NCBI GenBank assembly: GCA_902768795.1
Contig: CACXMS010000017.1
Coordinates: forward strand, 1 to 36,891
DNA length: 36,891 nt
Reading direction: 5' to 3'
From: an uncultured Eubacteriales bacterium
GTDB taxonomy: Bacteria; Bacillota; Clostridia; Christensenellales; CAG-138
Numbering within the stretch: position 1 is the first letter of the stretch; each line of letters opens with the position of its first letter. The notes beneath the pieces were generated by a model that ran no database searches, was not told where the DNA came from, and saw only the letters and a list, made by a program, of their open reading frames with translations. Positions 31,319 through 36,891 of this stretch are shown here, in pieces. Both the position numbers and the translations under genes were made by a program.

Positions 31319-31897
31319 ATGTTTTGCAGTCAATGCGGAATTCGCCTCCCCGAAGGCAAATTGAATTTCTGCCCGAACTGCGGCGCGCGCGTTTTCCCGA
31401 TCGCGCCCGTCGCGCCCGAGGCGATGGAAGAACCCGCCGTGCCGGAGGCGGCCGAAGAACCGATCGTGCCCGAGGCGACGGAAGAACCTGTTGAACCCGA
31501 GGCGATGGAAGAACCCGCCGTGCCCGAAGCGCCCGCCGCGCCGGAAGCGGCCCGGGAATCTGCGCCGGTTGTCAGGACCGCGCCCGCCGCCGCGCCGGCG
31601 GAGGAGAAACCGAGAGGACTGCTCGGCCCGGCGCTGACCGCGCTGATTCTGACCGCGCTGACGTTCCTCCTTGCGACCTTTGCGATCATCTGCATGGTTT
31701 TGCGGCTGGAGACCGCGCTGCTTGCGGTATTTTCGACGATGACGAGCGTGCTTGCGCCGCTGGCGATCGTGTTTGCGTTCGTATCGTTTATTCTGGGCCT
31801 TGTGAAACGCCGCCCGGGAACCTGGATCGTCGGGCTGCTGTGCCTTTTGGTTTCGTTTGGCAGCATCCTGTTTGGCATATTGCGCTTTGCGGCGTAA
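31319..31897 (+). CDS. zinc-ribbon membrane protein with Pro/Glu repeat linker
   Basis: 192 residues. FCSQCG and FCPNCG at the N-terminus form a zinc ribbon. A linker (about 30-85) has imperfect repeats of PEAxEEPxVPEA, then three membrane helices (about 100-190). This build, a short zinc ribbon on the cytosolic side plus membrane helices, is frequent in Clostridia and of unknown function. Likely coexpressed with the XRE membrane regulator just upstream. A bidirectional terminator follows. Confidence 0.82.
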   Translation: MFCSQCGIRLPEGKLNFCPNCGARVFPIAPVAPEAMEEPAVPEAAEEPIVPEATEEPVEPEAMEEPAVPEAPAAPEAARESAPVVRTAPAAAPAEEKPRGLLGPALTALILTALTFLLATFAIICMVLRLETALLAVFSTMTSVLAPLAIVFAFVSFILGLVKRRPGTWIVGLLCLLVSFGSILFGILRFAA

Positions 31898-31911
31898 ACC
31901 GCTGCGAATAC

Positions 31912-31939
31912 AAAAACTCCCCGGTAATGGGGAGTTTTT
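31912..31939. terminator. bidirectional terminator
   Basis: AAAAACTCCCC, loop GTAAT-type, GGGGAGTTTTT: A-run on one side, T-run on the other, between convergent genes at 31897 and 31956. Confidence 0.9.
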
Positions 31940-31955
31940 CCAATGGGGTGGAACT

Positions 31956-32249
31956 TTATCTGCCGCGGCGCTTTGCAAAGCAATCGGAACAGTAAACCGG
32001 CTTGTCGGTTTTCGGCTCGAACGGGACCTTGGTGGGTCTTCCGCAAGCCGCGCAAACGGCGTCAAACAGCTCGCGCGGGCCGTTCTGCCGGTCGGACCGC
32101 TGCTGCTTCCTTGCCTTGCGGCAGGCGGGGCAGCGCGCCGGATCGTTTTTGAAATCGTTTTGTGCATAGAACTCCTGCTCTCCCGCGGAGAACACGAACT
32201 CTTTGCCGCAGTCTTTGCAGACCAATACTCTGTCTTCGAACATTTGCAT
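31956..32249 (-). CDS. small zinc-ribbon protein with four CxxC pairs
   Basis: 97 residues. Four CxxC pairs (VCKDCG, RCPACR, VCAACG, YCSDCF) form two zinc sites. The first half has KEFVFSAGEQEFYAQN, as in zf-trcl-type probable zinc-binding domains; the second half resembles the CxxC-x17-CxxC type. Such proteins are common in Clostridia without a fixed role, and nucleic-acid binding is plausible. ATG 32249 has AAGGGAAG upstream; ATG 32243 is an alternative. It is preceded by a ~240-nt structured leader with a strong promoter. Confidence 0.82.
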   Translation of the reverse strand: MQMFEDRVLVCKDCGKEFVFSAGEQEFYAQNDFKNDPARCPACRKARKQQRSDRQNGPRELFDAVCAACGRPTKVPFEPKTDKPVYCSDCFAKRRGR

Positions 32250-32490
32250 CTTTCTTCCCTTCAAACTTTTTGTCTCCGTCATCGGCTGACCTGGTCTTTG
32301 CCCCCACACTCGCCAACCGGAGGGTTCGCTCCTAAGCGTTCGCGCTCCCCACTACTGCCCCTCTCGACGGCTGCGCCGCCGGTTGGACTTACCTCTAAGC
32401 CGCACCATGCTCACGGAATTTTTCCGCTTATGTGGATCGTTTCGCCTGCGACTGGCATCGACTTGCAACCACAGACCCGATTCCGGATAC
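32250..32490 (-). ncRNA. structured RNA in the leader of the zinc-ribbon gene (family unknown)
   Basis: A promoter at 32498-32526 starts a leftward transcript about 240 bases before the zinc-ribbon start. The region has no open frame with a ribosome site but many complementary segments: a perfect 8-bp long-range stem (32379-32386 with 32313-32320, CCAACCGG/CCGGTTGG) enclosing hairpins such as CGGC-GCA-GCCG and AGCG-CGAA-CGCT, a hairpin CGGAA/TTCCG at 32414-32426, and a TGTGG/CCACA stem (32469-32473 with 32431-32435). No T-run terminator precedes the gene. It does not match tmRNA, SRP, RNase P, or any riboswitch I know. The size and layout recall raiA-type RNAs, but I cannot confirm that. Confidence 0.55.
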
Positions 32491-32497
32491 GAAACCT

Positions 32498-32526
32498 ATT
32501 ATACAAGCATTCCCGCCAAAACGCAA
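32498..32526 (-). promoter_or_regulatory. promoter of the structured RNA / zinc-ribbon unit
   Basis: Minus strand: TTGCGT (32521-32526), 17 bases, TATAAT (32498-32503). Confidence 0.82.
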
Positions 32527-32740
32527 ACGGTTTTTGCTCTTTTCTGACATTTTTTCAGATTTTGTTTGAAATATTGTTCGTTTTGCAGATTTGCTGCCCG
32601 GCGCCGGCTTTCATGGCCGCGCCCGGCCGGAACAAAGATCCGTTTTCTTCGGGCAGACCGGCTGCCGGGCAATTTCCGATCCGGCGCGCTGCGGCGGATA
32701 CCGTTCATGCCTTTTTTACTACCGCTTGTCCGTCTTCCTC
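32527..32740. other. intergenic region between divergent promoters
   Basis: No gene seen. A small hairpin TCTGA/TCAGA lies near 32543-32559; the rest shows no clear signal. Confidence 0.35.
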
Positions 32741-32769
32741 TTGAAACCGTTTCTACGGCAACATATAAT
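32741..32769 (+). promoter_or_regulatory. promoter of the HExxH membrane protein unit
   Basis: TTGAAA (32741-32746), 17 bases, TATAAT (32764-32769). AAAGGGGG follows as ribosome site for ATG 32811. Confidence 0.88.
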
Positions 32770-32810
32770 GATTTTGACAGTACAGTCTGTCGAAAGGGGG
32801 AAATATTTCT

Positions 32811-33002
32811 ATGAAAAAGTACAGCTTCTTATTCCCGGTCATCTCGATTATCGGCGTGGCGGTTATGATCGTCTGGGGCATGCTCGGCAGCGCCTGGAAC
32901 ATCAGCTGGATTGCGGTATTCATCGCCGGCTGCCTGATGGCGATCCTTGCGGTCGTGCTCGGCGCGAAGGATAAAGCGGACAAAGAAAAAGAGAACCAAT
33001 AA
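32811..33002 (+). CDS. 63-residue membrane protein with two helices
   Basis: Two hydrophobic helices (about 4-25 and 30-51) and a charged tail (KDKADKEKEN). No family recognised. It has a strong ribosome site and promoter and lies 14 bases before the HExxH membrane protein, so it may be a subunit or adaptor. Confidence 0.75.
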   Translation: MKKYSFLFPVISIIGVAVMIVWGMLGSAWNISWIAVFIAGCLMAILAVVLGAKDKADKEKENQ

Positions 33003-33016
33003 GGCGGCGCGGACGC

Positions 33017-33892
33017 ATGGACCAAGCAAAGAAAACCAAGCGGATCTTTCTGATCTTGAACTGCCTGGCGCTGGGCGTGATCGCGATGAACCTGACCGCG
33101 CCGGTGCATGAGGCGACGCATCTGCTGACCCAGATGGCGGCCGGTTTGAAGCCGCAGCTTCTGGCCTTTGGCGTCGCCGGCACGATCGGCACGCCGTCCG
33201 TCGACATGAATTCCTTCTTCTGGAAGGTGATGCTGGAGGGCAGCGCGGCGCTGATGAATATTCTCATCGGCACGGTTTTGCTGATCGTTCTGAAAAATGC
33301 AAAGCTCGGCCCCTTGAGCCGGCCGCTCGTTCTGATGACGACGATCATGCATTACAGCATGGGCTTCGGCTATTTTCTGCGGGATTTCTTCCTGTACGAT
33401 CCCAATCCCGGCGATCGCCAGCAGGGCGACTGGGCCAAGGTGCTCGAGCGCTTCAACGGCAGCATCGCGCTGCGGATCGGCATGCTGATCGTCGGCTGCC
33501 TGGGGATCCTGTTCGTTTTCTACATCGCGTTCCGGCAGGCGTACCACTTTATCCGCGACAACAACGATAAAAAGGAGCGGAACACGGTTGCGTCGGCGAT
33601 CTATCTGTTCCCGTATCTGTTCAACGCCGTCGTGTTTACGCTGGTCGAGATGAACGGGCCGGTCGCAAGGAAGAACATGGCGGATTTTCTGATCATCAGC
33701 CCGATCATCAACATTTTCGGCATGATCGGCTTCTTCTGGGGATATATGTTCGTCGCGCACATGGTCAAGCCGCCGAAGAAGAACGTCTATTATTTCTCGC
33801 CCTGCGCGGAGAAAAAACCGGTGCTGTGGATCGCGGCGCTGGCGGTCCTTGCGTTTGACGCGTTCCTTCTCTGCCCCGGCTTCTACTTCTGA
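33017..33892 (+). CDS. polytopic membrane protein with HExxH motif (possible M50-like metalloprotease)
   Basis: 291 residues with about six membrane helices. The second hydrophobic segment has APVHEATHLLTQ, giving HExxH at 31-35, the zinc-protease signature. Later DPNPGDRQQGDW (from 128) may supply a further ligand, as NPDG does in site-2 proteases, but the classical motif is not exact. Membrane position of the motif and overall size fit M50-like intramembrane proteases, which cut anti-sigma factors or signal peptides. It could also be an inactive or unrelated membrane protein. Coexpressed with the small protein upstream. A terminator follows. Confidence 0.7.
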   Translation: MDQAKKTKRIFLILNCLALGVIAMNLTAPVHEATHLLTQMAAGLKPQLLAFGVAGTIGTPSVDMNSFFWKVMLEGSAALMNILIGTVLLIVLKNAKLGPLSRPLVLMTTIMHYSMGFGYFLRDFFLYDPNPGDRQQGDWAKVLERFNGSIALRIGMLIVGCLGILFVFYIAFRQAYHFIRDNNDKKERNTVASAIYLFPYLFNAVVFTLVEMNGPVARKNMADFLIISPIINIFGMIGFFWGYMFVAHMVKPPKKNVYYFSPCAEKKPVLWIAALAVLAFDAFLLCPGFYF

Positions 33893-33911
33893 AAAAAGCA
33901 CAACACAATAA

Positions 33912-33966
33912 CGCCCGAAGGTGCTCAGAACGATATCGTTTTCCGCGCTTCGGGCGCTTTTTTATT
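33912..33966 (+). terminator. terminator of the HExxH unit
   Basis: CGCCCGAAG (33912-33920) pairs with CTTCGGGCG (33948-33956), followed by CTTTTTTATTTTT. The loop holds the palindrome AACGATATCGTT. Confidence 0.85.
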
Positions 33967-34008
33967 TTTCCGACGCGCGGGGGTTCTTTTTGGAAAAAAG
34001 TTTTTTTC

Positions 34009-34041
34009 TTTAAGCTCCGTTTAAGGAACCCTCGCTATACT
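34009..34041 (+). promoter_or_regulatory. Pho-box-like direct repeat and -10 box of the polyphosphate operon
   Basis: TTTAAG at 34009-34014 and again at 34020-34025, 11 bases apart, then TATACT at 34036-34041, 10 bases after the second repeat. No normal -35 is present. This is the layout of promoters activated by PhoB/PhoP-type regulators. A GC hairpin (GCCCGCC/GGCGGGC) lies in the leader near 34060-34078. Confidence 0.5.
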
Positions 34042-34090
34042 GAAGCCGTAAACAGAAAAGCCCGCCGGCAGGCGGGCGGGGGAGGGGACC

Positions 34091-34441
34091 ATGAAACGGC
34101 TGCTGTTTGTCGATCCGGACCGCGCGCTGCTGCGCTGCTACGGAGTGCTGCTGAAAATGCGCGGCTATCGGACGGAAACGACCGACAGCGCGGCCGAGGC
34201 GACCGCGCTTCTGGAGAAAGAAACGTTTGATCTTGCGGTGGTGAATGAAAGCCAGGCGGGGCGCGACGGATTGATCCGGGCGCTCGGCGCGCGGCGCGTG
34301 CCGGTTCTCCTGCTTGCGACCGGCAGCGGAACGCTTTGGGGCGCGGACGCGGCGCTCGCGTTTCCGTTCCGGCCCGAACAGCTCTTCGCCGCGGCAAAGC
34401 AGCTTCTCACAGGCAGCGAACAGAGAAAGGAAGGACAATGA
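34091..34441 (+). CDS. degenerate receiver-domain protein
   Basis: 116 residues, a CheY-like receiver by length and pattern: LLFVDPDRALLRCYGVLLKM holds the acidic pocket (D8, D10). The phosphate-accepting Asp is replaced by Asn52 in DLAVVNESQAGRDG, the Thr is kept in LLLATG (T77), and the Lys of the usual KPF is Phe91 in AFPFRPEQL. It therefore cannot take phosphate the normal way and is a pseudo-receiver with no output domain. Its stop overlaps the VTC start by 4 bases (ATGA). It may gate the polymerase, but that is inference. Confidence 0.8.
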   Translation: MKRLLFVDPDRALLRCYGVLLKMRGYRTETTDSAAEATALLEKETFDLAVVNESQAGRDGLIRALGARRVPVLLLATGSGTLWGADAALAFPFRPEQLFAAAKQLLTGSEQRKEGQ

Positions 34442-35142
34442 CCATGAACGCACCGATCGTTGTGATGAAACGGTATGAACTCAAATACATTCTCGACGCC
34501 GGGCAGACCGAATACCTGACGGAGCGGCTTTGCGGGCACATGCGCGAGGACGATTACGGTCTGACGCCGATCGCGTCGCTGTATTACGACACGCCGGACG
34601 CGCGGCTGATCCGGACTTCGGTCGAGAAGCCCGAATTCAAGGAAAAGATCCGCTTGCGCTCCTACGGGCTTGCGACGCAGGATTCGCCGGTTTTTCTCGA
34701 GCTCAAGCGCAAGGCGTACGGCGTCGTGTACAAGCGCCGCGTGCAGTCCGTGATCCTGACGGTCGAATCGTTCTTCCGCGGGGAGCGGGACGGGTTCGAG
34801 GGCGGGCAGATCGACCGCGAGCTGCTGTATTTCCGGGAATACTACCGGAATCTTGAGCCGACCTGCCTGATCCTTTACGACCGCACCGCGTATTATGAGC
34901 CGGACGGCGATCTGCGGCTGACGATCGACCGCAATCCGCGCTACCGCACCGAGGATCTTCGGCTCGACGCGTCCATGGACGGCGCGCCGCTGCTCGGCCC
35001 GGGCGAGGCGATCCTCGAGCTCAAGATCCAGCAGGCGATCCCGCTGTGGCTGACCGATATTTTAGCGTGCGGCAGCATCCGGCAGGGCAGCATTTCCAAA
35101 TACGGCGAGGTGTACAAGCGCCGCCTGTTGCCCGGCGCATAA
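34438..35142 (+). CDS. VTC-domain polyphosphate polymerase-like protein
   Basis: 234 residues. KRYELKYILDAGQTEYL at the start, SLYYDTPDARLI, KIRLRSYG, FLELKRKAYGVVYKRR, ILYDRTAYY, LTIDRNPRYR and ILELKIQQAIPLW are the VTC-domain strands with the basic tunnel lysines and arginines and the metal-binding glutamates. In yeast the VTC domain makes polyphosphate from ATP; bacterial copies are annotated as polyphosphate polymerases. ATG 34438 has GGAAGGAC before it. It is followed by DUF4956, its usual membrane partner. Confidence 0.9.
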   Translation: MTMNAPIVVMKRYELKYILDAGQTEYLTERLCGHMREDDYGLTPIASLYYDTPDARLIRTSVEKPEFKEKIRLRSYGLATQDSPVFLELKRKAYGVVYKRRVQSVILTVESFFRGERDGFEGGQIDRELLYFREYYRNLEPTCLILYDRTAYYEPDGDLRLTIDRNPRYRTEDLRLDASMDGAPLLGPGEAILELKIQQAIPLWLTDILACGSIRQGSISKYGEVYKRRLLPGA

Positions 35143-35171
35143 CGCTTTTGAACCAGAAGGGGGAAACCAAA

Positions 35172-35843
35172 ATGTTTGAATCGATTTATTCTTCTTCCGT
35201 CACCGCGGCGGAGTTCTTCTGGATGGCGGCGGCGGCCGTCGTCACCGGCGCGCTGTTCGCGTGGATCATGTCGCTGCGCGTCCGCTCGACGAAGCGGTTC
35301 TTCATCGTCGTCGCGCTGGTTCCGTTCGTCGTCGGCGCGGTCATCACGTTCGTCAACGGCAACATCGGCGCGGGCGTTGCGATCGGCGGCGCGTTCAGTC
35401 TGATCCGGTTCCGTTCGGCGCCGGGCTCCGCGGACGAGATCGCCGCGATCCTGATCGCCATGGGCGCGGGCATCGCGTTCGGCATGGGCTACCTTGCCTA
35501 CGGCGTGATCATTCTCGTTGCGCTCGGCGCGCTGTACTTCGTCTTCTCCTCGCTGCGCCTGTTCGAAAGCAAGGCGATGAACGAGGAAAAGCTGCTCCGC
35601 GTGACGGTTCCCGAATCGCTCGAATACACGGATATGTTCGACGACGTCTTCTCCCGCTACCTGAAAAAAACCGAGCGCGTCGGCGTGAAGACGACCGGCA
35701 TGGGCTCGATGTTCCGCCTCTCGTTTCTGATCCGCATGAAGGATCCCGCCGAGGAGAAAGCGTTCATCGACGCGCTTCGCACGAAAAACGGCAACCTCGA
35801 GATTTCGATCCTGCCGTACAGCGAGCAGCAGGTGCAGCTCTGA
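35172..35843 (+). CDS. DUF4956 membrane protein, partner of VTC
   Basis: 223 residues. Three to four membrane helices (about 12-125), GGAFSLIRFRSAPGSADEIA (the family signature loop), and a soluble C-terminal ~85 residues. DUF4956 proteins are found next to VTC-domain genes across bacteria and may place or export the polymer. It lies 29 bases after the polymerase with AAGGGGGA before ATG. No terminator is seen between it and the convergent amidase gene. Confidence 0.9.
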   Translation: MFESIYSSSVTAAEFFWMAAAAVVTGALFAWIMSLRVRSTKRFFIVVALVPFVVGAVITFVNGNIGAGVAIGGAFSLIRFRSAPGSADEIAAILIAMGAGIAFGMGYLAYGVIILVALGALYFVFSSLRLFESKAMNEEKLLRVTVPESLEYTDMFDDVFSRYLKKTERVGVKTTGMGSMFRLSFLIRMKDPAEEKAFIDALRTKNGNLEISILPYSEQQVQL

Positions 35844-35859
35844 CGCCTTTTGCAGCAGC

Positions 35860-36528
35860 CTACGGCGAGGCGGGCGGCATAAGAAAGTCGAGAATGCCGG
35901 CGGCGATCGCTTCGGCAAGCGTTTTCTGGTAGGTCTCGTCCTGAAGGTCCTGCTCGTCGGCGCGGTTGCTCAAGAATCCGCATTCGACCAGCGCGCTCGG
36001 CGCGGACGGGACGCGCGTGACAAAGTTGTTCGCGGGGTTCGCAAGGCGCGGCTTTTTCCCGACCGCTTCGGTAACGCGGTCGATTACGCACTGCGCGAGC
36101 CGCCGGCCCTCCTCGGCGCCGGGCTGGTAAAACGTCATCGGGCCGGAGACGCTGCGGTCGGAGAATTTGTTCATGTGGATCGAGACGGTACAGGAGGCGC
36201 CGGGCGTCTGGAGCAGTTCGCCGCGGGCGCGCATGTCTGCCTTTTTTGTGGATGCGAGCGCCGCTTCGTCGGCGCGCGTCACAAGCACGGTAAGGCCGCG
36301 CGATTCGAGAGCGTCTTTCACCTGCAGACCGATCGCAAGGTTCAGATCGGATTCCTTTACGCCGGTTTCCGCGCCGACGGCGCCGCCGTCGAATCCGCCG
36401 TGCCCGAAGTCGAGCACCACGAGAAACGGCGCGGCCGTGGGCGCCGGAGTTGAAACGGGCGCAGCCGTTTCGGCGGAGCCGCAGGCGAAAAGAAGCAGGG
36501 ACAGAAACAGAGCAGAGATTCGGTTCAT
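35860..36528 (-). CDS. N-acetylmuramoyl-L-alanine amidase, lipoprotein (Amidase_3)
   Basis: 222 residues. A lipoprotein signal peptide (ISALFLSLLLFACGS) places it on the outer membrane face. LDFGHGGFDGGAVG and KESDLNLAI give the zinc ligands His and Glu; SIHMNKF gives the second His, and LVECGFLSN the catalytic Glu. It cuts the amide between muramic acid and L-alanine in the wall; CwlD-like. No ribosome site is visible before ATG 36528. An in-frame ATG at 36564 would add 12 residues ahead of the signal peptide. Confidence 0.88.
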   Translation of the reverse strand: MNRISALFLSLLLFACGSAETAAPVSTPAPTAAPFLVVLDFGHGGFDGGAVGAETGVKESDLNLAIGLQVKDALESRGLTVLVTRADEAALASTKKADMRARGELLQTPGASCTVSIHMNKFSDRSVSGPMTFYQPGAEEGRRLAQCVIDRVTEAVGKKPRLANPANNFVTRVPSAPSALVECGFLSNRADEQDLQDETYQKTLAEAIAAGILDFLMPPASP

Positions 36529-36572
36529 GGAAAAGTCTATGCAATTTTCACGGAAAAAACGCATGGAATCCG

Positions 36573-36601
36573 TTGACAAACCGAGGAAAAGCAAGTAAAA
36601 T
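36573..36601 (+). promoter_or_regulatory. promoter of tRNA-Gly (and possibly tuf)
   Basis: TTGACA (36573-36578), 17 bases, TAAAAT (36596-36601), 22 bases before the tRNA. Confidence 0.85.
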
Positions 36602-36623
36602 GGTTTCGTTATCATGGAGGCGT

Positions 36624-36697
36624 GCGGGTGTAGCTCAGTGGCAGAGCACCGGCTTCCCAAGCCGGCTATACGGGTTCGATTCCCGCCACCCGCTCCA
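36624..36697 (+). tRNA. tRNA-Gly (CCC)
   Basis: GCGGGTGTAGCTCAG start, anticodon CCC in loop TTCCCAA, GGTTCGATTCC T-arm, encoded CCA end. Lies just upstream of tuf and may share its transcript. Confidence 0.96.
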
Positions 36698-36771
36698 CTT
36701 CGCAAACATGATAACAAAACACAGCGCCCGCTGCCATGCAGTTTCTGCAGGCGGGTAAAAATCTAAAATAA

Positions 36772-36891
<120 letters not shown>

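Noticed and set aside
32250..32490. Assignment of the structured leader to tmRNA, RNase P or SRP RNA
   Set aside because: Short stretches look alike (for example GGTTTCG, GAGGTAAGTCC), but the CCA-ended tRNA-like part, the RNase P core motifs and the SRP tetraloop region are absent.

Overview
The window looks like a chromosomal stretch of a GC-rich, Gram-positive anaerobe of the Clostridia (Bacillota), probably a gut-type, metagenome-style genome. The signs are strong sigma-A promoters with AGGAGG-type ribosome sites, an oxygen-independent class III ribonucleotide reductase with its radical-SAM activase and no aerobic enzyme in view, ATP-dependent PEP carboxykinase, DUF951, VTC/DUF4956 proteins, and secreted proteins with Thr/Pro-rich linkers. 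Species cannot be named from sequence alone. The first ~450 bases are AT-rich and do not match the rest.

Layout. 1-700: a truncated sugar transferase abuts the promoter and first codons of an opposing gene, so there is a rearrangement or assembly join near 441-466. 775-1289: a leftward tRNA operon (Val-Asp-Phe-Gly-Cys) with promoter and terminator. 1488-3965: a phage-derived cassette (tail fibre, NlpC/P60 lysin, small membrane protein, Dp-1-type holin). 4100-7168: an operon of an alpha/beta hydrolase without its nucleophile serine, DUF951, two tandem signal peptidases and a HAD hydrolase. 7193-9615: leftward esterase and DUF6273 lipoprotein. 9656-11781: DUF2804 and a PfkB sugar kinase. 11799-13060: small secreted and surface proteins plus a 34-codon gene. 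13218-14492: a gene that looks leaderless, and an MBL-fold hydrolase. 14513-16786: a membrane protein and a MATE exporter, both leftward.

16857-23796 is the most striking part. Two paralogous MscS channel genes are each followed by a gene for a single-pass protein with an acidic, proline-rich cytosolic tail and a large predicted outside domain. The two pairs point away from each other and flank pckA.

23926-28223 holds an anaerobic dNTP module: nrdG, an nrdD with a C-terminal redoxin domain, and a thioredoxin-reductase-like gene, with two NrdR-box-like sites at the nrdD promoter. Upstream lie DUF4037 and TPR genes. 30153-31939: a 50-codon membrane protein, a DnaA-box cluster, a membrane XRE regulator and a zinc-ribbon membrane protein. 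31956-32526: a zinc-ribbon protein behind a ~240-nt structured leader. 32741-33966: a small membrane protein and a polytopic protein with an HExxH motif. 34009-35843: a degenerate receiver, a VTC polyphosphate polymerase and DUF4956 in one operon, with a Pho-box-like direct repeat in front. The window ends with an amidase lipoprotein, tRNA-Gly(CCC) and the start of tuf.

The best candidates for something undescribed are the duplicated MscS/ectodomain cassettes, the structured leader RNA at 32250-32490, the self-contained redoxin-NrdD module, and the pseudo-receiver placed in front of a polyphosphate polymerase.
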